Below, piece by piece: positions 45,617 through 55,214 of a stretch of DNA of 64,000 nucleotides. The position numbers and the translations under genes are program-made. Each line of letters opens with the position of its first letter. Position 1 is the stretch's first letter. Origin of the DNA: Labilibaculum euxinicum (GTDB lineage Bacteria > Bacteroidota > Bacteroidia > Bacteroidales > Marinifilaceae); the NCBI RefSeq assembly GCF_009795715.1, contig NZ_WTCR01000001.1:248001-312000 (forward strand), read 5' to 3'. A model generated the notes under the pieces. The model did no database searches and was not told where the DNA came from. It saw only the letters and a list, made by a program, of their open reading frames with translations.

Positions 45617-46465
45617 ATGAAAGAATCAGGATTCAACGTTCAGGAAATTGAACTCATCATTAATCATGCTTTTCAGGAAGATATAGGAAGTGGTGATATT
45701 ACCACAAATAATATAGTACCCGAAAATACATCCGCGACTGCAAGTATGACCGCTAAAGCTGATGGAATAGTTGCAGGTTTGGATATTGCCGAAATGGTGT
45801 TTCGTAAATTGGATGCAAATTTAAAATGGAATCCAAAAATTAAGGATGGTGACCGAGTATCAAAAGGAGACGTTATTCTTGAAATAAAAGGAACATTCAG
45901 GGCTCTTTTAACCGGCGAAAGACTAGCCTTAAATTTACTGCAAAGAATGTCGGGTATTGCTACCGAAACAGCTAAATATGTTGCCAAAGCTAAAGGGACA
46001 AAGGTGAAAATACTGGATACAAGAAAAACAGTTCCCGGCTTACGGACATTCGACAAATATGCAGTTAAAATGGGAGGAGGAACCAATCATCGCATTGGTT
46101 TATATGATATGGTAATGATTAAAGACAATCACATTAAGATTGCCGGCAGCATTACCTCCGCTGTTGAACAGGTTCGTAAAGCAATTCCTTCGGATATTAA
46201 AGTGGAGGTAGAAACAACAAACTTAGATGAAGTTAAAGAAGCTGTTACTGCAGGCGCAGATATCATCATGCTCGATAATATGAGTAATGAATTAATGAAA
46301 GAAGCTGTTGACTTCATTAATGGCAAAGCTTTGATTGAAGCATCTGGAAATATGAATTTGGAGAGGATTGCCGGAGTTTCCAAAACAGGAGTAGACTTTA
46401 TTTCAATTGGTGCTCTCACCCATTCTGTAATTGCATTAGATATCAGTCAAAACATTATTCTTTAG
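45617..46465 (+). CDS. nadC: Nicotinate-nucleotide pyrophosphorylase (quinolinate phosphoribosyltransferase)
   Basis: The 282-residue enzyme converts quinolinate and PRPP to nicotinate mononucleotide. ALNLLQRMSGIAT, ILDTRKTVPGLR, VKMGGGTNHRIGLYDMVMIKDNHI, VEVETTNLDE and MLDNMS contain the conserved active-site Arg, Lys, Glu and Asp residues. The length is standard. It is in an operon with nadB. Confidence 0.96.
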   Translation: MKESGFNVQEIELIINHAFQEDIGSGDITTNNIVPENTSATASMTAKADGIVAGLDIAEMVFRKLDANLKWNPKIKDGDRVSKGDVILEIKGTFRALLTGERLALNLLQRMSGIATETAKYVAKAKGTKVKILDTRKTVPGLRTFDKYAVKMGGGTNHRIGLYDMVMIKDNHIKIAGSITSAVEQVRKAIPSDIKVEVETTNLDEVKEAVTAGADIIMLDNMSNELMKEAVDFINGKALIEASGNMNLERIAGVSKTGVDFISIGALTHSVIALDISQNIIL

Positions 46466-47045
46466 TATTCCAAAGAAGTATTACAGGAAGAAATATTAAA
46501 AATTTGAGTGTGAATATTTTTTCCTGCAAAAATATTCGAACACAATAAAGGCGCGGCAAAAAAGCAATCCATTTTTTCTTACGAATTGTGTCTGTTGTAT
46601 GAGTTTGTAATTTATAATTGATCTAAATAATAAACTCTCTGCCATTCAAAATCAATTTACACATCAACAAAGGAATTCCAACTTTATTTTTTTTCTCAAA
46701 GTGCTTAAACACTACCAATTAAAGGCATAAAGTCCCTGAGCCAATTTCAACTAAATCGATCTATTATCAAAAAATATATCAGAAATTGAATACGTATTAC
46801 TCACAATCTTTATCCAATTCAAAACACTTTTTTACAAAATAAAAATAAAGTGTCTAATACACTCTATTTGTCATCTATCAAAATAATAATACTATTATTT
46901 CAGTCAAAATTATTCTAATTAATATTACTATATTTCGACTCATTATTAGACAATTATGAATAAACAATACCACAAAAAACCTCAACTAAACAATTAAAAC
47001 AATCCGATTTAATAATAGCATCCAAACTTAAGATCCAAAACCACA
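46466..47045. other. 580-base intergenic region before the histidine kinase
   Basis: No open frame or RNA gene was recognised in this very AT-rich stretch. It holds one clear hairpin (46508-46543). TATATTTC near 46930 is one base off the -7 consensus and could serve the kinase gene. Confidence 0.5.
46508..46543. repeat. Hairpin downstream of nadC
   Basis: GAATATTTTT/AAAAATATTC (46512-46521 and 46528-46537), extended by GTGT/ACAC past a 2-base bulge. It lacks a T-run and may be a weak 3'-end structure for nadBC. Confidence 0.5.
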
Positions 47046-49178
47046 ATGCAATTTCCCCTACCACTTGTTTTGCTTTTTTATATTTCGTTCTCCAACACTC
47101 TATTTGCAAATAGGGTTTCAGATGACGTAAAGAATCAGGATAGTATTAAGATAGAACGATATCTAACCAAATCAAGAACGTACTATACGGTAAAAACTGA
47201 TAGTGCAATCTATTTTGCAAATAAAGCGCTGCAACTATCTCTAAAGAGTAATAACCAAAAATTGATCATCAATTCGCAGATTGAATGTTTTTACAATTAT
47301 TCTGTGAACAGAGATCTGACAAATGCAAAAGAAGTCCTTGATGAAGCCAAATCAATCGCATATATAATAAATGATTCTTTAAGTATTGGCAGAGTACATT
47401 CCTGTTTAGGATACTATTATGTATTAGCCAGCAAATACGACAGTGCAATTGCCCAATACAATAAATCTCTTGAAATAAGCGAGGCAATCAAGAATAACAA
47501 AAATAAAATTAATAATCTTATCGGGCTTGGACAAGTGTACTATGAAAGAGGAGATTTTGAATTAGCACTAAGCAAATATGTAGAAGCCTTTCAATATAAT
47601 AAAGTACAGGACAACAAGAATACTAAGCTTAGTATTCTCATTAGTATGGCAAATATTTATGCCGATGAACATCAAAGGGAAAAGGCAATATCCTATTACA
47701 ATCAAGCTATGGAAATCGCGATAGAGCTAAAGGATGAAGACACTCTATCAGTTCTTTACAATAATTTAGCAATTATATACCAAAACGATTTAAATTTTAA
47801 TAAAGCATTAAAATTTTACGAAAAAAGTCTCGCAATAAATAAGAAAGAAAATAATAAAGCAGGCGTTGCATTGTGTCTGAATAATATTGGTGAAAATTAT
47901 TTTAAAATGGGGAATACAGATAAAGCAATTGTATTCCTGCGCGAATCATTATCTACCAATCGACAATTACAACTTGATACTGAGATTATTTATAATTTGG
48001 AGACCTTAATTCAAATACACCTTAGCTTAGGTAATTTCAATCAGGCATATAAATATCTTGAAGAAGGAATTTCTTTAACTAAGAAATTAAAGATAAAAGG
48101 TAAAAGAAGTGATTTATTGAAACTCCTTGCTGAATATTACAATAAAACAGGGAAATACCAAAAAGCCTATTCCTCCATGATAGCATACAACTCTCTTAAG
48201 GATAGCATACAACAAAAATCAAGAACAGATAAGATAGTTGAACTTCAAACGCAGTTTGATTCTGAAAAAAAAGAGAAAGAGAATGAAATTTTAAGAGTGA
48301 AAAACCAATTTACTCAAGAAAAACTGGAACAAGAAAAAATGAGAGCAAAATACCTTTATATTTTCTCCTTTTTAGCGCTTGCTGTTATCCTTCTAATAAT
48401 TATCCTATTTCGCTCTAAAATTAAGATAAACAACCAAATAAAGAATATAAATGGCAAATTGGAAGATTCTAATTCCAAATTAAAAATCATGAATGCTACA
48501 AAAGATAAGTTCTTTTCAATAATTGCACATGATTTAAGATCACCTTTTAACGCCATATTAGGATTTTCGGAACTGATAAAATCGGAAGTAAAGAAAGGAA
48601 AAGATTTAGAGATCATAGAAGAGTATAATGCCAATATTAATGAATCTGCAAACAGTTTATTTACACTACTTGAAAACCTTTTACAATGGGCTAATGATCA
48701 ACGTGGAATCCTTGAATTTACACCAACTCAAATTGATTTATATGAATTAATTCAATCCAATCTTGCTCTTTTCAAATTAAAAGCTGCAGATAAATCAATA
48801 AAATTATTTTCAGATATACAACCCAACACGGTAGCATTTGGTGATATAAACATGGTAAACACCATAATTAGAAACCTAATTAGCAACGCATTAAAATTCA
48901 CAGATGAAAATGGCGAAATATTCCTGTCTTCGGTATTAGATGGTGATTTTATTCATCTTTCGGTAAAAGATAGTGGTATCGGAATTAGTAAAAACAATCA
49001 GGACAAGCTCTTCCGATTAGATTGTAACTTTACAACTACCGGCACTAAAGAAGAAACAGGAAGCGGTCTGGGTCTTATTCTCTGTAAAGAATTTGTGAAG
49101 AGAAACGGCGGTGAAATTTGGGTTGAAAGTGAAGAAAATAAAGGAAGCAAGTTCATTTTCTCCTTAAAATCGGCTTAA
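47046..49178 (+). CDS. TPR-containing membrane sensor histidine kinase
   Basis: The 710-residue protein has a signal/anchor (1-22), about six to eight tetratricopeptide repeats (about 50-370), a coiled coil (about 385-435), one transmembrane helix (about 437-457), and a kinase core. H495 in FFSIIAHDLRSPFNAILGF is the phosphorylated His; NLISNALKFT is the N box, DSGIGIS the G1 box and GSGLGLILCKEF the G2 box. The TPR region faces the periplasm, a layout common in Bacteroidota. No response regulator is adjacent, so the partner and signal are unknown. Confidence 0.92.
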   Translation: MQFPLPLVLLFYISFSNTLFANRVSDDVKNQDSIKIERYLTKSRTYYTVKTDSAIYFANKALQLSLKSNNQKLIINSQIECFYNYSVNRDLTNAKEVLDEAKSIAYIINDSLSIGRVHSCLGYYYVLASKYDSAIAQYNKSLEISEAIKNNKNKINNLIGLGQVYYERGDFELALSKYVEAFQYNKVQDNKNTKLSILISMANIYADEHQREKAISYYNQAMEIAIELKDEDTLSVLYNNLAIIYQNDLNFNKALKFYEKSLAINKKENNKAGVALCLNNIGENYFKMGNTDKAIVFLRESLSTNRQLQLDTEIIYNLETLIQIHLSLGNFNQAYKYLEEGISLTKKLKIKGKRSDLLKLLAEYYNKTGKYQKAYSSMIAYNSLKDSIQQKSRTDKIVELQTQFDSEKKEKENEILRVKNQFTQEKLEQEKMRAKYLYIFSFLALAVILLIIILFRSKIKINNQIKNINGKLEDSNSKLKIMNATKDKFFSIIAHDLRSPFNAILGFSELIKSEVKKGKDLEIIEEYNANINESANSLFTLLENLLQWANDQRGILEFTPTQIDLYELIQSNLALFKLKAADKSIKLFSDIQPNTVAFGDINMVNTIIRNLISNALKFTDENGEIFLSSVLDGDFIHLSVKDSGIGISKNNQDKLFRLDCNFTTTGTKEETGSGLGLILCKEFVKRNGGEIWVESEENKGSKFIFSLKSA

Positions 49179-49203
49179 CTTCTTAGAATACTTTTAAATA
49201 GGA

Positions 49204-49232
49204 AATTTCTTTATCTGAAATTGCTTTTTTTT
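49204..49232 (+). terminator. Weak terminator after the histidine kinase
   Basis: AATTTC/GAAATT (6-bp stem, 7-base loop) followed by GC and eight T residues. Confidence 0.4.
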
Positions 49233-49254
49233 CGCCTCTTAAGTAGGAAGCATA

Positions 49255-49262
49255 TATCTTTG
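49255..49262 (+). promoter_or_regulatory. -7 box, candidate mntP promoter
   Basis: TATCTTTG matches TAnnTTTG, 21 bases before the ATG. The predicted leader is too short for a yybP-ykoY manganese riboswitch. Confidence 0.5.
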
Positions 49263-49283
49263 CAGTCCTAAAATTACGATTAC

Positions 49284-49850
49284 ATGGAATTAATAAGCAT
49301 ATTTCTTCTTGGCCTTGGACTATCTGTAGATTCATTTGCCGCATCGGTGTGCAGTGGTTTAGCTATTAAAAAAATTCACTTTTTTCAAGCAGTTAAAATT
49401 GCTGTTTTTCTTGCTGTTTTTCAAGGAGGAATGCCAATAATTGGTTGGTATACCGGATGGGAATTAAGGGATTTAATCAAAGATTTTGATCATTGGATCG
49501 CCTTTTTTCTACTCGCAGGAATGGGTAGTAAAATGATTTATGAAAGCATAACTGCCAAAGAAAAGGATTGCTCATTTAATCCATTAAAACTGTTCGTCCT
49601 TATCGGTATTTCTGTAGCAACGAGTATAGATGCTTTGGTGGTAGGTTTAAGCCTTGCTCTTATTGATGTTGTTATTTGGTTTCCAGCAATTATAATAGGC
49701 ATAATAACATTCATTGTTTGCATGCTTGGAATGTTGCTGGGTAAAAAAATTGGCAGTAAAATGAGTAAACGCTTTGAAGTAATTGGAGGCATTGTTCTAA
49801 TTCTTATTGGACTAAGAATTCTGATTGAAGATTTATTTTTTCAAATCTAA
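49284..49850 (+). CDS. mntP: MntP-type manganese efflux pump
   Basis: The 188-residue membrane protein has six hydrophobic segments and the duplicated Asp motifs of MntP: GLGLSVDSFAASVCSGL near the start and GISVATSIDALVVGLSLAL in the second half. It exports Mn2+ when the ion is in excess. The length matches E. coli MntP (188). The last 4 bases overlap the convergent FMN-binding gene. The divergent/convergent metal-related neighbours fit a metal-homeostasis region. Confidence 0.93.
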   Translation: MELISIFLLGLGLSVDSFAASVCSGLAIKKIHFFQAVKIAVFLAVFQGGMPIIGWYTGWELRDLIKDFDHWIAFFLLAGMGSKMIYESITAKEKDCSFNPLKLFVLIGISVATSIDALVVGLSLALIDVVIWFPAIIIGIITFIVCMLGMLLGKKIGSKMSKRFEVIGGIVLILIGLRILIEDLFFQI

Positions 49851-50401
49851 ATTTTCCCGTTTGCTTTCAATTCACTTAAAAGCAAGCTAACAGATTTTAC
49901 TCCCTTAGCCATTGCCGGAGCTGAAATTGTGGCTCCGGAAATCCCATCAATATCTTTTCCAAATTCCATTTCCTCTCCTCTTATCTTCCCAATAAACTGC
50001 TTCAACCACGATTTAGCCATAATTTCGCCGCCATAGGAAGATCTGTAGATTAGTACCACTACTTTTTGAATTTCGAGATTTTCATTGAACAGAACCATAT
50101 AATCGAAAAAATCATTCTTCCCTTTTGATGATGCAAAACAAGCAAATCCCATTAATTTATCCGCCTTCTTTAGTGTACTCAAATGTAAATCCCTTACCCC
50201 TTCACAATTAAAAACATCCAGATTTAGATTGTCAATATCGTCCATTATCAAATCTTCAACGGGGAATATTTTTTGAACTTCTTTATCTATTTTTTTCTGT
50301 ATGGATTTAGGGAATTCACTTGCATTTGCAGCAAATGTTCCATGAATCAAAACAAAAATAACTACTAGCTGAATAATATTTATCCATCTTTTCATCAACA
50401 A
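49847..50401 (-). CDS. FMN-binding domain protein with flavinylation motif
   Basis: The 184-residue exported protein has a signal peptide (about 1-27, ending ANAS) and an FMN-binding domain. Near the C-terminus D152-G-I-S155-G-A-T158 matches the DxxSGAT motif in which ApbE-type transferases attach FMN to Thr (T158). It is likely a periplasmic electron carrier, similar to the FMN domain of RnfG and NqrC. It follows the porin gene by 79 bases on the same strand, suggesting joint expression. No apbE gene is in this window. Confidence 0.88.
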   Translation of the reverse strand: MLMKRWINIIQLVVIFVLIHGTFAANASEFPKSIQKKIDKEVQKIFPVEDLIMDDIDNLNLDVFNCEGVRDLHLSTLKKADKLMGFACFASSKGKNDFFDYMVLFNENLEIQKVVVLIYRSSYGGEIMAKSWLKQFIGKIRGEEMEFGKDIDGISGATISAPAMAKGVKSVSLLLSELKANGKI

Positions 50402-50480
50402 ATCTCCTTTACTTGAAAAACCTCAAAGCACAATGGAAACCCAAAATGCCTTGAAGTAAAATATTTTAATTGTTTTAGTT

Positions 50481-51653
50481 CTAGAACCAAACGCCTACAC
50501 CAAAATTCACAAAATTCTTTTTCTCATCATTACCGTCTTTTGACATTTGGTAATCAGCTTTTACAACAGCACCTTTTGCCAAATGATAGCTTAACCCAAA
50601 GAATACCTCTTCCCGGTCGTAAGCTTTGTTTGCAACCATATTCCCAGCCGTTTTGTGATGTGTGTTATAATTTTCGTAGCGTACAAATGGAACCAAAGCC
50701 TGCTCTTTTCCATCTAATAAATCATATCCTGCCTCTAAATAGTAACCTTGCATTTGCTTTCCAAGATCCTTACCTGTTTTATCATTATACGCTGCCACAT
50801 CGCTGATAAAAGAATGAATATACTGACCTTTTAACTGCAAAGCGTTCACCTTGTAACGAACATCCATTCCAAACATGCTTATTCCAACACGTGTTGAATC
50901 TGCAACTTCCTCAGCAAAATCATCATTCTTATCCAATCCATTAAAGGCAGATGACTGAGTTTTTCCGAAATATCCTGCCAAACCAATATTTAAGCCTTTC
51001 ACTCCGTAATAATCCAATTTAGCAGATAAAGAAGGTGATGTAAATGTAGATTCAGCGCCTTTCTGACGGCCTTTTCTAAATCCATCAGAACCTCTAAGAA
51101 CACCCGTACCATTGTATCCAATAAAACCATTCATTACATACAATTGATACTTTAAAGGAAATGAAGGCATACGCCCGCTAAGTCCGACCCCGATTTCGCG
51201 CCATGTAGTTGGAACAATTCTGTTATCTACACTTGGGCGCTCCACGCCGTTAAAAGTAGTTGGTTCGTGATATTCGTTTACAATACCCATTGGCACCAAC
51301 ATTAAACCGGCTCTCAAACTTGTGTTTGGACGAACATTATAGTTTAGAAATGCTTGCTCAACGTACAACTCTTTTACGTGTTCGTATTCAATTTCGGTAA
51401 CAAACGAAGTCTTATCATTAAATTGATATCCAAAGAACAATACCATTCTATGAACATCCATATTTCCATTGTAACGGGTATTACCACTAATTTGCTGATT
51501 GTAATGAACCTCACCATAACCTCCAATACTTAATTTCTCATCTTTAACTCTGTCCAAAATAGTTGTTCCAATACTTTTTGATTCCTGAGCATCCTGTGCT
51601 TTTGCTGCAAAAAACGCAGCAATCGCAGCCACAAATAGTAATCCTTTTTTCAT
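50481..51653 (-). CDS. Outer-membrane porin
   Basis: The start is set at the ATG of the signal peptide (MKKGLLFVAAIAAFFAAKAQ), giving 390 residues; a longer frame from 51701 adds 16 residues without a signal. The mature part starts with a coiled stretch (about 20-35) and then LSIGGYGEVHYNQQ, alternating beta strands, and ends in a terminal Phe (GVGVWF), as outer-membrane barrels do. It resembles phosphate-selective porin O/P-like and related Bacteroidota porins. The substrate is unknown. It is co-directional with the FMN-binding gene and divergent from the metal permease, with a palindrome between them. Confidence 0.85.
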   Translation of the reverse strand: MKKGLLFVAAIAAFFAAKAQDAQESKSIGTTILDRVKDEKLSIGGYGEVHYNQQISGNTRYNGNMDVHRMVLFFGYQFNDKTSFVTEIEYEHVKELYVEQAFLNYNVRPNTSLRAGLMLVPMGIVNEYHEPTTFNGVERPSVDNRIVPTTWREIGVGLSGRMPSFPLKYQLYVMNGFIGYNGTGVLRGSDGFRKGRQKGAESTFTSPSLSAKLDYYGVKGLNIGLAGYFGKTQSSAFNGLDKNDDFAEEVADSTRVGISMFGMDVRYKVNALQLKGQYIHSFISDVAAYNDKTGKDLGKQMQGYYLEAGYDLLDGKEQALVPFVRYENYNTHHKTAGNMVANKAYDREEVFFGLSYHLAKGAVVKADYQMSKDGNDEKKNFVNFGVGVWF

Positions 51654-51740
51654 CAGTTTAAAACAATTAGGTTTTAGTTTTTCTGCTCGAATAACAAGCA
51701 TTATTTCGACGGCTAAATTAGACTAAGTCTCAATAAGCAT

Positions 51741-51762
51741 AAATACCTACATGTTGGTATTT
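51741..51762. promoter_or_regulatory. 22-bp near-perfect palindrome between porin and permease genes
   Basis: AAATACC (51741-51747) and GGTATTT (51756-51762) flank ACATGT; 20 of 22 positions are symmetric. It lies 87 bases upstream of the porin ATG and about 57 bases upstream of the permease -7 box, so one regulator could control both. Confidence 0.55.
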
Positions 51763-51819
51763 TTAGACTGTCAGCTCTTTTATTACTGATATACTCTATA
51801 TATATATCCAATATTTTAA

Positions 51820-51827
51820 TACTTTTG
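51820..51827 (+). promoter_or_regulatory. -7 box of the metal permease gene
   Basis: TACTTTTG matches TAnnTTTG, 66 bases before the ATG at 51894. It overlaps the TTG that would start a longer frame, which argues against that start. Confidence 0.5.
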
Positions 51828-51893
51828 AGTCTGAAAAAGCTCCGGATTCGCTATTTACTTATAGCATTTCGGATACTAAAGAGAAGCTCAACT

Positions 51894-53225
51894 ATGGAAT
51901 ATATCAATCAGTTTTTTATAGATTTTATAGATATCTTAAACGAGATGTCCCCCTACTTAATGCTTGGTTTTTTATTTGCAGGAATTTTGAAAGTAGCATT
52001 TCCGCAGAAATTTATCGACAAATATTTAGGTCAGAAAAACGGAAAATCCGTTTTATATGCCGCACTTCTGGGTATTCCACTTCCATTGTGCTCTTGCGGA
52101 GTTATCCCTACCGGTATTTCATTTTATAAGAGCGGCGCTTCCAAAGGTTCATCTGTATCATTTCTGATCTCAACTCCCCAAACTGGTGTAGACTCAATTT
52201 TAGTTACTTATTCCTTATTAGGCTTACCTTTTGCAATCATTCGTCCCTTTATAGCATTATTAACCGGACTGTTTGGCGGAATGCTCACCAATCATTTTGA
52301 TAAAGATGAGAAGGAAATTCCCGTACAAAACACGGATTCTTGCTGCTCTACCGAAAAAGAATCGGACTGCGGATGTAATGGAGAATGCAATACAGAAACT
52401 AAAAAGAAAAAATCACCACTCTATACCATGTTCAAATATGCTTTTGTAGATTTTCTGCAGGACATTTCGAAGTGGTTAATTATTGGACTTCTTTTGGCTG
52501 CTGTAATTTCAGTACTAATTCCAGACGATTTTTTCTCTGCTTATATTGGAAATGATTTTATTGGTATGCTGGTAATTCTTGTGGCATCTATCCCTCTGTA
52601 TATTTGCGCAACTTCATCGGTACCAGTGGCTGCTATCCTAATGATGAAAGGCATTTCTCCCGGTGCTGCCTTGGTATTCTTAATGGCCGGTCCGGCAACC
52701 AATGCCGCAACCATTACCGTACTAAATAAAGTTCTGGGCAAAAAAACAATGTGGTCCTACTTACTGTCAATTGTTACCGGCGCACTGCTTTTTGGACTGT
52801 TAATCGATAATGTTTTCCCCAGAGAATGGTTTACTATGGGCGCATTGCATGATCATATGGGGGCACATGAAGGACATTGGATGCTTCCCGACTGGCTAAG
52901 ATGGGGAAGCAGTATTGCATTAGTTCTATTGATTATCAATGGCTATTTACAAAAATATATTTCCGGCAAAAACAAGCTTAAATCAACTGATCCTGAAATA
53001 GCTGTTAATAAAAAACTGGTAATAGTGAATGGGATGAGCTGTAATCATTGTAAAAACAGTGTGGAAAAACACATTGGAGCCATGAAAAACATTACTCTGG
53101 CAGAAGTAAATCTGGAACAAAAACTTTTGCAGTTAGAGGGAAATAATATCGATTTACAAATCATAAAAAAAGAACTGGAAAGCCTTGGTTTCGAATTTGG
53201 CGGAGAGGTGAAAAACAAAAACTAA
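51894..53225 (+). CDS. SO_0444/ArsP-type metal efflux permease with C-terminal HMA domain
   Basis: From the ATG at 51894 the protein has 443 residues; a TTG 69 bases upstream lies in the promoter. It belongs to the DUF318/ArsP permease group: PLPLCSCGVIPTG (C66, C68) and LISTPQTGVDSILVTY in the first half, CATSSVPVAA and GPATNAATI in the second, with about ten membrane segments. A Cys-rich loop (CCSTEKESDCGCNGEC) lies between the halves. The last ~70 residues are an HMA domain with GMSCNHC. Relatives export Cu, Zn or organoarsenicals; the Cys loop and HMA suggest a soft metal such as copper. Confidence 0.9.
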   Translation: MEYINQFFIDFIDILNEMSPYLMLGFLFAGILKVAFPQKFIDKYLGQKNGKSVLYAALLGIPLPLCSCGVIPTGISFYKSGASKGSSVSFLISTPQTGVDSILVTYSLLGLPFAIIRPFIALLTGLFGGMLTNHFDKDEKEIPVQNTDSCCSTEKESDCGCNGECNTETKKKKSPLYTMFKYAFVDFLQDISKWLIIGLLLAAVISVLIPDDFFSAYIGNDFIGMLVILVASIPLYICATSSVPVAAILMMKGISPGAALVFLMAGPATNAATITVLNKVLGKKTMWSYLLSIVTGALLFGLLIDNVFPREWFTMGALHDHMGAHEGHWMLPDWLRWGSSIALVLLIINGYLQKYISGKNKLKSTDPEIAVNKKLVIVNGMSCNHCKNSVEKHIGAMKNITLAEVNLEQKLLQLEGNNIDLQIIKKELESLGFEFGGEVKNKN

Positions 53226-53667
53226 GTCACTCTCCGGTTTCAAATATTCATTTGGCAAAAATAATATTTGTAAATACGACTTAAAAACTCCTCGTTTTCA
53301 TGCATATTATTGCTTAAATTCCATAATTTCTTACAAATACAATCCTTGTTCTGCAACATAATTGGCGGTTTTCACCCATTTTACGATTTTTTTGAACTGA
53401 AATTCTCACACTGCCAAACACTACCCCCGCAAACTGCTGATCTTCAGTTAATTTAATCACGCCAAAGCATGTGTGATTTATGATCATCACATGCACACAT
53501 CTTTATATTTAATTACTTGAAAACTTCGAAATTTTGATTACATTTAGATGTTCTACAACACATCCATGCTGTATATTATTCTTTTTGGAAAAATATTTTT
53601 CTAACTATCAGATGGATTAGTTGATTAAAAACAAAGCCTTTACAGGCTTTTAAACGAAGACCAAAAT
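53226..53667. other. Intergenic region before the acyl-CoA carboxylase operon
   Basis: No open frame or RNA gene was recognised. A small hairpin (53633-53651) lies just before the accC start. Near 53278 AATATTTG is one base from the -7 consensus. Confidence 0.5.
53633..53651 (+). promoter_or_regulatory. Small terminator-like hairpin in the accC leader
   Basis: AAAGCC/GGCTTT with loop TTTACA and a short T-run ends 16 bases before the ATG. It could be an attenuator, but the stem is only 6 bp. Confidence 0.3.
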
Positions 53668-55191
53668 ATGATCAAGAAGATTTCAAAAGTCCTTGTTGCA
53701 AATCGAGGAGAAATTGCTCTGCGTGTTATGCGATCATGCAGAGAATTGGGAATTCTTTCTGTTGCTGTTTACTCCGATGTCGATCGAACATCTATGCATG
53801 TGCGATATGCCGATCAGGCAATTCATATCGGAGCTGCCACATCAGCCGAAAGTTATTTAAATATTGATAAAATAATAAACGCAGCAAAACTGGTAAAGGC
53901 TGACGCCATTCATCCTGGTTATGGATTTTTAAGCGAAAATGCTGAATTTTCAAAACGCTGCGAAAAAGAAGGTATCATTTTTATAGGTCCAACTCCCGAA
54001 GTAATTGCAACAATGGGGGACAAAATTACCGCTCGACAAACCATGATTAAGAGTGGTGTTCCTGTAGTTCCGGGGACTAAAGAAAACCTAAAAGATGAAT
54101 CGACAATACTTAAAACGGTTCGGGAAATTGGTTTACCGGTAATGATTAAAGCTTCAGCCGGAGGTGGTGGAAAAGGAATGCGAATGATCGACAAAGAAGA
54201 GAATATTCTGGAAGGGCTAAGAGCTGCTAAATCGGAAGCCATGGCATCATTTGGTGATGACGCTGTTTACATCGAAAAATACATTTCTTCTCCTCATCAC
54301 ATCGAGTTTCAGATCCTTGGTGACAAACATGGCAATGTAATTCATCTTTGCGAAAGAGAATGCTCCGTTCAAAGACGACACCAGAAAGTGGTAGAAGAAA
54401 CGCCCTCTCCGCTAATGACTTCTGAGTTAAGAGCTCAAATGGGAGAACATGCTGTTGCAGCCGCTAAAGCAGTTAATTATCATGGAGCAGGCACCATTGA
54501 GTTTCTGGTAGATAATGATCACAACTACTATTTCCTTGAAATGAATACTCGATTACAAGTCGAGCATCCTATCACCGAAAGGGTAACCGGATACGATCTT
54601 GTGAAACAACAAATTTTAATTGCCGAAGGACAAGAATTGAAAATGAAACAAGAAGATATTTTTCAGTTCGGACATGCAATCGAATGCAGAATTTATGCGG
54701 AAGATACCGATAATAACTTTATGCCGAGTCCGGGTGTGATTACCCACATTACCGAGCCAATGGGCTTAGGAGTTAGAACCGACGGCTACGTTTATGAAGG
54801 ATATGAAATTCCAATTCATTACGATCCAATGATTTCCAAACTAATTGTTTGGGCCAAAACAAGAGAGGAAGCGATCGAACGAATGCGGCGGGCACTTTTC
54901 GAATACAAAATTACCGGCGTAAAAACCTCAATCAAATATCTTGAAAAAATAATGGATTGCCCTGACTTTAGAAACGGCACCTACGATACTCACTTTATTC
55001 AAAATAACAAAGATTTTCTTCTTGCTTCTGATGAAGCAAAGCAGTCTTTTGAAGATCTGGCCATAGTTACCGCCTTTATCAATTATCACAACAAACTGAA
55101 AAACACTCAAATTTGTCCAAAATCATCACTGCAAAGCAAGTGGAAAGAATTTGGACGCAGAAGGGGAATGTTTAGAGCAAGTGAAAACTAA
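53668..55191 (+). CDS. Biotin carboxylase subunit of an acyl-CoA carboxylase
   Basis: The 507-residue enzyme uses ATP and bicarbonate to carboxylate biotin. KVLVANRGEIALRVMRSCRELG, the ATP-grasp glycine loop KASAGGGGKGMR, CERECSVQRRHQKVVEE and EMNTRLQVEHPITE are intact. It is longer than E. coli AccC (449) at the C-terminus, like subunits of propionyl- and pyruvate-type carboxylases. It is the first gene of a three-gene operon with a biotin carrier (24 bases on) and a carboxyltransferase. It is AccC/PccA-like; the acyl-CoA specificity lies in the third gene. Confidence 0.93.
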   Translation: MIKKISKVLVANRGEIALRVMRSCRELGILSVAVYSDVDRTSMHVRYADQAIHIGAATSAESYLNIDKIINAAKLVKADAIHPGYGFLSENAEFSKRCEKEGIIFIGPTPEVIATMGDKITARQTMIKSGVPVVPGTKENLKDESTILKTVREIGLPVMIKASAGGGGKGMRMIDKEENILEGLRAAKSEAMASFGDDAVYIEKYISSPHHIEFQILGDKHGNVIHLCERECSVQRRHQKVVEETPSPLMTSELRAQMGEHAVAAAKAVNYHGAGTIEFLVDNDHNYYFLEMNTRLQVEHPITERVTGYDLVKQQILIAEGQELKMKQEDIFQFGHAIECRIYAEDTDNNFMPSPGVITHITEPMGLGVRTDGYVYEGYEIPIHYDPMISKLIVWAKTREEAIERMRRALFEYKITGVKTSIKYLEKIMDCPDFRNGTYDTHFIQNNKDFLLASDEAKQSFEDLAIVTAFINYHNKLKNTQICPKSSLQSKWKEFGRRRGMFRASEN

Positions 55192-55214
55192 AGGACAAAC
55201 AAAAAAATAATAAA

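Noticed and set aside
45673-46086. 137-residue minus-strand frame inside nadC
   Set aside because: Shadow of the conserved nadC frame; no independent support.
49263-49283. A yybP-ykoY manganese riboswitch ahead of mntP
   Set aside because: The predicted leader is about 15 bases, far too short for that RNA.
51825-51893. TTG start adding 23 residues to the metal permease
   Set aside because: It lies inside an exact -7 promoter box, and the extension is unlike the family.
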